A DNA stretch of 12,265 nt. Origin: an uncultured Methylococcaceae bacterium. GTDB taxonomy: Bacteria > Pseudomonadota > Gammaproteobacteria > Methylococcales > Methylomonadaceae. Of this stretch, positions 1 through 6,736 are shown piece by piece. The notes below the pieces were generated by a model, which worked only from the letters and a program-made list of their open reading frames with translations, did not search any database and had not been told where the DNA came from. Made by a program: the position numbers and the translations under genes. The first letter of the stretch is position 1, and each line of letters starts with the position of its first letter. The stretch lies in contig CAIQND010000136.1 of the NCBI GenBank assembly GCA_903873045.1, positions 1 to 12,265 on the forward strand, written 5' to 3'.

Positions 1-1745
1 CTGAAATAATCCAGTTTTTTATACAGCGTCGACCGGGTTATACCTAATCTTTTTGCCGCCAAAGTAATATTACCGTCAGATTCTTTTAATGCTGTTTTTA
101 TGCCATGTAGCTCCCAATTTGATAAGCTCTTAATGGACTCGTCAGGCGCTAACGGTATTGCCGTTATTGATTGAATGCTGTCAGCGGACTGCCAATCGCC
201 TTCAATCAACCGGAGTTCAGCCATAAAATCCAGCGGCAAATCCTGGATACTTATAAAAGCACTACTCGCGCTATAAAGGGTGGATCTAATCACATTAATC
301 AATTGGCGAATATTGCCCGGCCAGGGATGCCTTTCAATCAAGCTGATAACGTCCGGACAAATCTCATAGGTTTCTGTGACAGAGACCGCTTTCAATTCAC
401 GTTGCAAAATGTGATGAATGATTGTTTTTTTATCAGGCCGCTCACGCAGTGGCGGAAGATGGATTTGTGCACCATTGAGTCGATAATAAAGATCGCGTCG
501 AAAACGCCCTGCTTCAACGGCTTCAATTAATTGAACATTGGTTGCGGCGACCACTTGCACATCAACACGAATGGACGAACAACCACCTACCGGCGTAAAC
601 TCCGAGGTTTCTAAGACCCGAAGTAAGGTGGACTGCAAATCAAAGCTCATATCGCCTATTTCATCCAGAAATAAAATACCTTTATCAGCCAATTTGAATT
701 TACCCGGCTTGCCGTTACTTCTTGCACCGGTAAAACTGCCGGCTTCATAGCCAAATAATTCACTTTCTATTAAATCACGCGGTATGGATGCACAATTAAT
801 GGCAATAAAGGGTTGATCCTTTCTAGGCCCTGCCTGCTTAAGTAAATTGACAAAATGATCTTTACCAACGCCTGACTCACCCGTTATCAAGATAGGTATT
901 TTATGCGTTTGTAGTTTTACAGCTTTTTGAATAAGTAATGCGAGGGATTCTGAAATACTGGATTCATTTTGCCAATCTGCCTGATTTAATGCCGGTTTAA
1001 AATGAAACTTTTCCAGCACTCGCTCTTGAGCGTTTTTATTTTGAGCTAAAGGCAGATCGGTATTAACTAATACACAAATCAAATGAAGAAACGCAAACAA
1101 CGAATTCATGCATTCGTGATGATTGCTGACCAAACCTATTACCGCGAGCAAGTTGCCTGCATCATCCAGCAAAGGATAACCAACCGTAGTGTAAGAGTGC
1201 AATACACTTAAAAAATGCTCCATACCCTGAAAGGCAATCGGTTTTTTAAGCAGGATTGCCGTACCAATACCGTTATTACCTAAAACCGGCTCATGCCAGC
1301 TTGTACCTGGCTCATACATTCCGGTCATAAAAACATTGAGTTGATAGCTTTCACCTGAAGTGTACAAAAGCCTTCCATCGGCTGTAGTCAGCACCATCAT
1401 AACGCCAGCTTCTTTAAGAAACACCGTAAAGTTGTGGCTTAACTGTTTGATTAATTGTTCTATATGTTTTAGCTGATGATCGCTATGAACAGCATGATTA
1501 ATAATCGGAAATTTTTCCAAATTAGCATAATTACCCAGTGGCAACTGATAATCGTCCAAGCAACGCCGCCATGACTCAGTCACTTCTGGCCTTACCCACT
1601 CGCCTTGATCCGGAATTGAACGCGTTTGATTCATCCATTGCCAGGCCTGTGCGGGCCGATCAACTTCAAACTCTACGGTATGGCGGACTAATAATGCTTC
1701 TTGAATTATTCTTACTTTATTAGGGATCTTGTAATCAATGGTCAT
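1..1745 (-). CDS. mmoR: MmoR, sigma-54-dependent transcriptional activator of the sMMO operon (3' end cut by window edge)
   Basis: Bacterial enhancer-binding protein that remodels sigma-54 RNA polymerase to open the mmoX promoter. I translated 581 codons from ATG at 1745 to the left edge without a stop. The N-terminal part has the AcoR/DhaR-type SWRRC motif (residues 58-62) and a GAF-like sensory region (about 95-230). The AAA+ domain shows Walker A GESGVGKD (289-296), the sigma-54 contact loop GSFTGA (336-341, the Ser variant of GAFTGA), Walker B ILFLDE (357-362) and an RRDLYYRL segment. The last residues are a Fis-type helix-turn-helix (about 559-581, AAKRLGISRSTLYKKL), so only a few codons are missing. 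An upstream ATG at 1758 runs straight into a stop, which supports 1745. A terminator separates it from mmoG, so it is probably transcribed on its own. No metal-binding motif is evident; the GAF ligand is unknown. Confidence 0.9.
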   Translation of the reverse strand, partial: MTIDYKIPNKVRIIQEALLVRHTVEFEVDRPAQAWQWMNQTRSIPDQGEWVRPEVTESWRRCLDDYQLPLGNYANLEKFPIINHAVHSDHQLKHIEQLIKQLSHNFTVFLKEAGVMMVLTTADGRLLYTSGESYQLNVFMTGMYEPGTSWHEPVLGNNGIGTAILLKKPIAFQGMEHFLSVLHSYTTVGYPLLDDAGNLLAVIGLVSNHHECMNSLFAFLHLICVLVNTDLPLAQNKNAQERVLEKFHFKPALNQADWQNESSISESLALLIQKAVKLQTHKIPILITGESGVGKDHFVNLLKQAGPRKDQPFIAINCASIPRDLIESELFGYEAGSFTGARSNGKPGKFKLADKGILFLDEIGDMSFDLQSTLLRVLETSEFTPVGGCSSIRVDVQVVAATNVQLIEAVEAGRFRRDLYYRLNGAQIHLPPLRERPDKKTIIHHILQRELKAVSVTETYEICPDVISLIERHPWPGNIRQLINVIRSTLYSASSAFISIQDLPLDFMAELRLIEGDWQSADSIQSITAIPLAPDESIKSLSNWELHGIKTALKESDGNITLAAKRLGITRSTLYKKLDYF

Positions 1746-1856
1746 TGTTGTCTCATGAGGGTAATGCTTAAAGATAGTAACAGCGAAAAACATTAAGGTT
1801 ATTTAAGTTTAATGAGTTTGTCATAACTACGATAACGCGCACTCAAGATAACAAAA

Positions 1857-1896
1857 TTAAAAAAAAAGGCAATGCGTCATAATGACGCATTGCCTT
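1857..1896 (-). terminator. Rho-independent terminator of the sMMO operon
   Basis: A perfect 14-bp inverted repeat (arms 1866-1879 and 1883-1896, loop TAA) is followed on the minus strand by nine consecutive T residues (complement of 1859-1867, overlapping the outer two A:T pairs). It points the right way to end the transcript coming from mmoG and lies before mmoR, so it divides the structural operon from its activator gene. Confidence 0.85.
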
Positions 1897-1898
1897 AA

Positions 1899-1936
1899 CG
1901 TTATTAACCAATAACGGAGGCATCTATTTCAGATGC
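1899..1936 (-). other. Two short hairpins in the mmoG 3' untranslated region
   Basis: Perfect inverted repeats CGTTATT/AATAACG (1899-1905 and 1910-1916, 4-base loop) and GCATCT/AGATGC (1920-1925 and 1931-1936, 5-base loop) stand directly upstream, in transcript order, of the terminator. No gene is visible here. They may be 3'-end stability structures; this is inferred from pairing alone. Confidence 0.55.
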
Positions 1937-2028
1937 AGGTAGGGAAGGCAAAACAAATAAAGAAAAAAACAACTACAATCATTTAAAAGGGGTTATAAAT
2001 GAATAGGGTGTGCAGAAAATACTGAATA

Positions 2029-2099
2029 ATAGCGAACCAACCTATTGCCTGATGCGATACACAGGCAATAGGCAACCACGAACGATTACGGCTCGCTAT
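2029..2099 (-). other. Large two-part stem-loop downstream of mmoG
   Basis: An 11-bp perfect inverted repeat (2041-2051 with 2062-2072, core CCTATTGCCTG) is nested in an outer 7-bp pair ATAGCGA/TCGCTAT (2029-2035 and 2093-2099). It lies in the 280-bp stretch between the mmoG stop and the terminator, where I see no credible ORF. It could be a processing or stability element, a small structured RNA, or a remnant of a palindromic repeat family. I cannot tell which without other copies in the genome. Confidence 0.55.
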
Positions 2100-2176
2100 G
2101 ACTCAGTGCATTCTTAAAATAAAAATAACCAAGCAAAAATAAGTACCCTTGCTACCCATCGTAATACTACCTACTT

Positions 2177-3862
2177 TTATACTCTCGGATCCTCGCGGGT
2201 TGCTGCGGCCCATTCCGGTGAGTAACCGTCCATAATCGACAGGTCGGGCACTTCCATAATTACAGTTTCAGTGGTCATCATCGTGCTAACGACGCTGACG
2301 GCGTTGCGTAACGCCAAACGCATCACTTTAACCGGATCAATAATGCCGATGTCCAAAAAATTGCCGTAACTGTTAGTGTGGGTATCAAAAGTATAATAAT
2401 CGTCATCCTGGACATCCAGCTTGGCAATCACCGCTTCGCTATTGAATCCGGCATTTTGGGTTATTTTTTGCAGGGGTGCGGTCAAGGCCTGTTGCAAAAT
2501 CTTGAAGCCTTGCTGTTGCTCGGCATTTTCGATAATAACGCCATCAAGTGATTTGATGCAACGAAATAAAGCAACGCCTCCGCCGGGTAACACACCTTCT
2601 TCCAGCGCCGCTTTAGCCGACATATAAGCATTTTCAATACGCACCAGACGCTCCTTTATCTCAAAATCAGCCAGTCCGCCAACGCTAAATACGCCAGTCC
2701 GACCGTCCAATAACGTAATTCGATCTTCCAACTCTTCATAATCGTGTTTATTTCCAGTGGGTGATCCATTTCCAGGTTTTTTAGCCAAAATAATTTCAGC
2801 TTCTTTGCGCAAGGTTTCAATACGTTCTTTGATAGCCGCCTGATTGCCAACTGCACCGATAATGGTCGTTGAACCCGCAGTCACCACCACCTTTGCGGCT
2901 TGCCCCAGCTGTTCCAAGGTGACATCTTCAAGCTTGGGAGAACTGTAATCATCCAGTATGGCCTGACCGCCGGTTAATAAGGCCAAATCTTTAAAACGAT
3001 TCAGGCGCTTATCGCCAAAACCGGGCGGCTTAACCGCCACCACCTTAAAAATGCCGCGCACATGATTCAGTATCAGGCCGGTCAATGCTCTATCGATAAC
3101 GTTTTCAGCAATAATCAACAGCGAACGTCCTTGAGCTTTAATCTCCTCCAGAATAGGGATTAAATCCATCATGTCATCAATGTCACGGTCGTAAAGCAGG
3201 ATATAAGGATTTTCCAGCACAGCCTCTTCCCTAACTTTATCGGTCATAAAATAAGGCGATAAGAAACCTTGTGGATACTGTGTTCCGTCAACCACCTCCA
3301 ACTTGTCTTGCAGGCCGTTACCCAGTTGAAAGCTTAAAGAGCCGTCTACACCCAGCTTACTCAAGGCTTCTGCCAGCAACTTGCCCACGCCGAGTTCATT
3401 TTTTGTGGCTACGGCGACAATTTTTTCTATCCAGTCGTCATTAATCCCGGTCAGCGCTTTTTCCAACAAGGTTTTTTCCACTAAAGCCAAGGCGATATCC
3501 AGTCCTTTTTTTAACTGCAAAGGATGAAAACCGGCAGCAACGCTTTTTAAACAGTCCTGCGCCAATTTTTGCGCAAGAACTATCGCGGTAGTCGTGCCAT
3601 CGCCAACCTGACGTGAAACGGCACCGGCAACATCACGCAGCATGCGTCCGCCCAAGTCAGCAATTCTATCGTCAAAAGTAATCGATCTGGCCACCGTAAC
3701 TCCATCCCGCGTAAAAATCGGCATAATACCGGCGGTACGATGCTGGATCATAACGGCAGGGCCATGGCTGCCCATCGTGACTATCGCGGCACGCGCCACC
3801 CTATCAATGCCCGTCATCATTTTTAAACGCGCTTCAGGATTGTAAATAATCTGTTTGCTCAT
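2177..3862 (-). CDS. mmoG: MmoG, GroEL-like chaperonin of the sMMO cluster
   Basis: 561 residues, slightly longer than GroEL (about 548). It aligns throughout: N-terminal equatorial segment with TRDGVTVAR (51-59, keeping the Asp equivalent to GroEL D52), GDGTTT (87-92), apical segment GFLSPYF (199-205) and KPPGFGDKR (278-286), and EEGVLPGGGVAL (421-432). Three departures stand out. The position of GroEL's catalytic Asp398 is Asn411 (RIENA against RVEDA). There is an insertion of about 11 residues rich in Gly, Pro and Asn near 361-373. The Gly-Gly-Met tail is missing and the C-terminus is replaced by a tail ending EDPRV. In other methanotrophs mmoG is needed for sMMO expression and is thought to assist hydroxylase and/or MmoR folding. 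It follows the 108-residue gene by 21 bp. Its ATG lacks a clear Shine-Dalgarno sequence, so translation may depend on upstream genes. Confidence 0.93.
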   Translation of the reverse strand: MSKQIIYNPEARLKMMTGIDRVARAAIVTMGSHGPAVMIQHRTAGIMPIFTRDGVTVARSITFDDRIADLGGRMLRDVAGAVSRQVGDGTTTAIVLAQKLAQDCLKSVAAGFHPLQLKKGLDIALALVEKTLLEKALTGINDDWIEKIVAVATKNELGVGKLLAEALSKLGVDGSLSFQLGNGLQDKLEVVDGTQYPQGFLSPYFMTDKVREEAVLENPYILLYDRDIDDMMDLIPILEEIKAQGRSLLIIAENVIDRALTGLILNHVRGIFKVVAVKPPGFGDKRLNRFKDLALLTGGQAILDDYSSPKLEDVTLEQLGQAAKVVVTAGSTTIIGAVGNQAAIKERIETLRKEAEIILAKKPGNGSPTGNKHDYEELEDRITLLDGRTGVFSVGGLADFEIKERLVRIENAYMSAKAALEEGVLPGGGVALFRCIKSLDGVIIENAEQQQGFKILQQALTAPLQKITQNAGFNSEAVIAKLDVQDDDYYTFDTHTNSYGNFLDIGIIDPVKVMRLALRNAVSVVSTMMTTETVIMEVPDLSIMDGYSPEWAAATREDPRV

Positions 3863-3883
3863 AGCATCGGTGTCTTTAGTCAG

Positions 3884-4210
3884 TTAAAGTTTCGAATTCA
3901 ATTTCATGAATGTCTGCCCTACTTGCGCACGGGAATGATGGACGCGACTTAAGTGCGCCCAAGTACGGATAAGGATTTTTTCCCAATAATCCAAAGTCCT
4001 TTTAAATTCAGCGTCTTCATCGGGCGTTAATTCCTGATCCCAGAATTCTTTTAATTCCTGAACTCTGGCAGCACCTAACTTGAGACTAAGCTCCTGCTCT
4101 TCCACCACCAATTTTCTAATAGTCACATCCAGTTGAAGAACCATTCCGGAAAGGAACTCTACATCATCAGCCTTCATACTCGCCTCAAATAACGCTGCAT
4201 ACATTGGCAT
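3884..4210 (-). CDS. 108-residue helical protein of unknown function between the BLUF gene and mmoG
   Basis: I do not recognise a family. The sequence is charged, without signal peptide or membrane segment, and reads as almost continuous helix. Heptad-like hydrophobics occur around residues 19-55 (VEFLSGMVLQLDVTIRKLVV onward), then WDQELTPDEDAEF, then a Trp/His-rich stretch (YWEKILIRTWAHLSRVHHS, about 74-92). Its ATG lies 8 bp after the BLUF stop, so the two are probably translated together, and 21 bp separate it from mmoG. A second ATG two codons in (4204) could be the true start; neither has a strong ribosome binding site. Position suggests an output or binding partner of the BLUF protein, or an accessory to MmoG, but that is inference only. 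Confidence 0.75.
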   Translation of the reverse strand: MPMYAALFEASMKADDVEFLSGMVLQLDVTIRKLVVEEQELSLKLGAARVQELKEFWDQELTPDEDAEFKRTLDYWEKILIRTWAHLSRVHHSRAQVGQTFMKLNSKL

Positions 4211-4218
4211 TACTGACG

Positions 4219-4644
4219 TTAAAAGAACAGTTGATGCTTGAATTGATCCAGGATCGCTTCAGCTTCACTGGCGCGTTGTATAAAAAATTCCGGCGTTGGA
4301 TTCTTTAAAAATTCCGTGTAGCCTTCGATAGCTTCTACATCCTTATTATCAATTTTATTAAAGCCCATCGTCCAATCAGGAAAGCCCCTTTGTTTAATCG
4401 GCTTTTTGTTAATCAATAGCACATCACGATGCCGGGCATCTTTTTTAATAATTTCAAACAGGCCTTCGATGTCTGCCTTCTCGCCTTCGAGCGCCTGCAT
4501 AAAAAAACCATCGCGATAAAGCAACATTCCGGTGATACTTAACGCTTCATTTTTTTCTCTGGCTTTCTTGAGCAGATCCTGTAGATGTTTATCAGACATC
4601 TCTTGGTTGGCCAAGCTTACGTACACTAAACAATTAATTGACAT
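4219..4644 (-). CDS. BLUF-domain blue-light photoreceptor (FAD-binding) in the sMMO operon
   Basis: 141-residue short BLUF protein of the PixD/Slr1694 type: one flavin-binding domain (about 2-93) plus C-terminal helices (about 94-141), with no attached effector. The photocycle residues known from PixD are present at the same numbers: Tyr8 (CLVYVS), Asn32 (KNEALSITGML), Gln50 (FFMQALEG), Trp91 and Met93 (FPDWTMGF). It should therefore be photoactive, shifting the flavin hydrogen-bond network in blue light and signalling through protein contacts. A good Shine-Dalgarno sequence (AAGGGA) precedes the ATG. It lies 125 bp after mmoC on the same strand with no T-tailed terminator between, and 8 bp before the 108-residue gene. 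Membership of the operon is inferred from strand and spacing. The domain call is firm; the role is unknown. Confidence 0.93.
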   Translation of the reverse strand: MSINCLVYVSLANQEMSDKHLQDLLKKAREKNEALSITGMLLYRDGFFMQALEGEKADIEGLFEIIKKDARHRDVLLINKKPIKQRGFPDWTMGFNKIDNKDVEAIEGYTEFLKNPTPEFFIQRASEAEAILDQFKHQLFF

Positions 4645-4769
4645 TATTTATCCCTTCTTTTGTGGTTGTTTTTGATCATTTTATGATAAAAAAGACTCTG
4701 TGTTGATATCGCCGGAAACGGCCAGGCATTACCTGCCCGGTTCGCCTTCCCCTCAATTGGAGGCGCTTT
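4645..4769 (-). other. Structured spacer between mmoC and the BLUF gene
   Basis: Three stems can be drawn: 4743-4746 with 4762-4765 (CGCC/GGCG, just after the mmoC stop), 4722-4728 with 4734-4740 (7 bp with one G-T pair on the transcript), and 4711-4714 with 4719-4722 (GCCG/CGGC, sharing base 4722). None is followed by a T-run in the minus direction, so this is not a clear terminator. A 13-bp palindrome ATCAT-TTT-ATGAT lies at 4675-4687, ahead of the BLUF ribosome binding site, and could be an operator. Partial read-through or mRNA processing would lower BLUF, 108-residue protein and MmoG output relative to the enzyme. Confidence 0.4.
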
Positions 4770-5807
4770 TTAAGAGCCGCTAGGCAAGAATTTTTCCAGA
4801 TAAATACGTTCCTTGGGAATACCCATTTCCGCGCATACCGCAAAAGTGGCATCAACCATACCTGGGGGGCCACAGAGGTATAAATCAGGCTTGGCACCTG
4901 TTTCTTGCAAATCTCTGCGCAGGATATCCACCACACTGCCTTTTTCACAGTGCCAATCATCCGAGCATTTCCAGACACAGTTTCTTAACTCCAGCAAGGG
5001 CATTTCAGCCGCCAGCTGATTCAATTCATCCAGATGGAATATTTCTGCTTCGGTATTTACACCAAAATAAATAACGCACTTTTGCGGTTCATCCCATTCT
5101 TTCATTCGCCGAACCATGGATAATATCGGGGCAAGCCCTGTGCCGCCGGCAACAAAATAACGGGGTGTAAAGCCGTTTTCTTTTAAGCCAAAAATACCTG
5201 ATGGCCCTTTAACATATATTCTTTGACCTAATTTGGCATCATTTTTCAAATATTCAGAAAACTTGCCACCATCCACTATGCGGATCAAAAACTCCAAATC
5301 ACCCTGTTTATTAGCCGTATTGGCAGGGGAATAAGAGCGCGTAGTGGTGGTGCCGGGAATTTCCAAATCGAAAAACTGCCCGGAATCGAATTTAATCGTT
5401 GTATCATCACCCGTGCGTTTAAGTTGCAGCTTGACCACGTTAATGGAAATTTGCGACAACTCAACGATTTCGGCTTCAAATTCCAGGCCTTCGGCTGAAA
5501 ATGAAATACGGTCGAAGGTATAAGGCACTTCGACTTCAATATCCGTTGTTGGAAAGGTGCGGCAAAGCAAGACTTCTCCGGCTTCTTCTTCTGCATAAGG
5601 CAGCGCCTGCGAGCTGCATTTGCCTAAAACGTAATCGCCTTCGGCGCAAAAACCTTTACAGGTTGCGCAGCCGCCTTCACGACATGACGACATTAAATAA
5701 ATATCCTGGCGCACAGCTGCGCTGATGACATCCTCGTCTGACCGGCATTGAAAAGAGACCGATTCATTATCCTGGGTAATAATGGTTACTTGGTGCGTAC
5801 TTGCCAT
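4770..5807 (-). CDS. mmoC: MmoC, sMMO reductase (NADH: [2Fe-2S]/FAD protein)
   Basis: Transfers electrons from NADH through FAD and a [2Fe-2S] centre to the hydroxylase diiron site. 345 residues, close to the family length. An N-terminal plant-type ferredoxin domain has Cys42, Cys47, Cys50 (SCREGGCATCKG) and Cys82 (LLCRTFP). The FAD-binding barrel has RSYS (157-160) and GPSGIFGL (201-208). The NADH domain has GGTGLAPILSM (221-231) and LCGPPGM (311-317), and the C-terminus is EKFLPSGS. ATG at 5807 is preceded by CAGGAG at suitable spacing and follows the mmoD stop by 17 bp. All cofactor motifs are intact. Confidence 0.97.
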   Translation of the reverse strand: MASTHQVTIITQDNESVSFQCRSDEDVISAAVRQDIYLMSSCREGGCATCKGFCAEGDYVLGKCSSQALPYAEEEAGEVLLCRTFPTTDIEVEVPYTFDRISFSAEGLEFEAEIVELSQISINVVKLQLKRTGDDTTIKFDSGQFFDLEIPGTTTTRSYSPANTANKQGDLEFLIRIVDGGKFSEYLKNDAKLGQRIYVKGPSGIFGLKENGFTPRYFVAGGTGLAPILSMVRRMKEWDEPQKCVIYFGVNTEAEIFHLDELNQLAAEMPLLELRNCVWKCSDDWHCEKGSVVDILRRDLQETGAKPDLYLCGPPGMVDATFAVCAEMGIPKERIYLEKFLPSGS

Positions 5808-5824
5808 TACTAAAGACTCCTGTT

Positions 5825-6181
5825 TTATTTATTATTTTGGATAAGGACATTAAAGAATGCCAAAACGTGGTTCACTGCCCGCCTTGAGGCATCCAGAGTC
5901 AATGAGCAACCTTCCTGAACGAGATTATGATCTTTATAAATAGTCCAACGCCACATAAACTCGAGGTCTTCGGTATAAGCGGTATAAGACTGGGCATCAT
6001 AAAGTTTGGTCAGTTGTGAATTGGCTTGTTGTATATCTTGCTCGTGTTCATTTCTTTCTTGCAGGCGTTCGGACTCATTTGCAATCGATATCATGATATA
6101 GGGTGCTTGTAATTGATTAGTGAAGGTGCAAAAGCACAGCTCATAACCATGCTTTTGCGTATTGCCAAAATGTTTATCCAA
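5825..6181 (-). CDS. mmoD: MmoD, sMMO assembly/copper-switch protein (start uncertain)
   Basis: Small protein always found between mmoZ and mmoC. In other methanotrophs MmoD binds the hydroxylase, competes with MmoB and is implicated in the copper switch. The diagnostic C-terminal part is present: AYTEDLEFMWRWTIYKD, then LVQEGCSLTLDASRRAVNHVL (about residues 68-110). The start is unclear. The longest frame opens at TTG 6181 (118 residues), and no in-frame ATG lies between it and ATG 6094 (89 residues). Neither has a recognisable Shine-Dalgarno sequence. M. capsulatus MmoD is about 103 residues, between the two. An 8-bp inverted repeat (6128-6158) falls inside the disputed stretch and would suit a noncoding leader if 6094 is the start. 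Confidence 0.9.
   Translation of the reverse strand: MDKHFGNTQKHGYELCFCTFTNQLQAPYIMISIANESERLQERNEHEQDIQQANSQLTKLYDAQSYTAYTEDLEFMWRWTIYKDHNLVQEGCSLTLDASRRAVNHVLAFFNVLIQNNK
6128..6158 (-). other. Hairpin near the mmoD start
   Basis: Perfect 8-bp inverted repeat GCAAAAGC/GCTTTTGC (6128-6135 and 6151-6158) with a 15-base loop, between mmoZ and the conserved part of mmoD. No T-run follows in the minus direction. It may tune mmoD translation or mark a processing point. Confidence 0.45.
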
Positions 6182-6229
6182 AATACATCCATGAAAAGAA
6201 CAAACATTTCAAACAAACTGGGTGACTAC

Positions 6230-6727
6230 TTACTGTAGTGTGACAACTCTGACACCACGAACTTTACGCAATTCTTCTAAAGGCAATGCGTAGTAATCCG
6301 TGTTTCTAAGTTCCATTAGCTTGGTGCCTAACAGACGGTCAGTGTCCAAGAAGACATTGACCGGCATGACAGGCGGTTTGAACGCCAGCCTGAAATTGAC
6401 ATGAATCCGTTCAGCTTCATACATGTCATTACAGGCATCCATTTTAGCGACCACTTCGTTGGCAACTTGCTGGGCGTTGGAGCCACAGGTGCAGTTGTTA
6501 AGAAATTGGGTATCGTTAAATTCCTTGTGTTTTAACAAAGCCACTTTTTCTTCGATTTTGCATTCAATCCACTGGCCATCAAGCTCCAGTGAAAAATCGG
6601 TTTTAAAAGGGCTCATGTGTTTTACACGAAAGTCGTTTAAGAACTCATGCCCTTTTGCCAACGTGCTCAAACCTGCGATTTTTTTAACCCATGTATCACG
6701 GTTAGGGTTGTCATGAATATTAGCCAT
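6230..6727 (-). CDS. mmoZ: MmoZ, sMMO hydroxylase gamma subunit
   Basis: Third subunit of the (alpha-beta-gamma)2 hydroxylase; it is structural and carries no metal. 165 residues, close to the M. capsulatus subunit (about 170). Family segments are seen at the N-terminus (RDTWVKKIAGLSTL), in the middle (IEEKVALLK), near AERIHVNFRLAFKPPVMPVN (about 105-124), and in the C-terminal ELRNTDYYALPLEELRKVRGVRVV. AGGAG precedes ATG 6727, 9 bp after mmoB. One oddity is an NNCTCGS segment (Cys79, Cys81) with further cysteines at 56 and 99, which I do not recall in the M. capsulatus subunit. Confidence 0.96.
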   Translation of the reverse strand: MANIHDNPNRDTWVKKIAGLSTLAKGHEFLNDFRVKHMSPFKTDFSLELDGQWIECKIEEKVALLKHKEFNDTQFLNNCTCGSNAQQVANEVVAKMDACNDMYEAERIHVNFRLAFKPPVMPVNVFLDTDRLLGTKLMELRNTDYYALPLEELRKVRGVRVVTLQ

Positions 6728-6736
6728 TGTTATCTC

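Noticed and set aside
171..1723. Plus-strand open frames at 171-530, 538-750 and 1538-1723
   Set aside because: They lie antisense to mmoR, whose AAA+ and helix-turn-helix motifs read cleanly on the minus strand.
1999..2025. Eight-codon plus-strand ORF after AAGGGG (MNRVCRKY)
   Set aside because: It has a ribosome-site-like sequence but is too short and leads to no downstream plus-strand gene.
4676..4978. 100-codon minus-strand frame overlapping the mmoC 3' end
   Set aside because: It is out of frame with mmoC, whose cofactor motifs continue intact through the same DNA.
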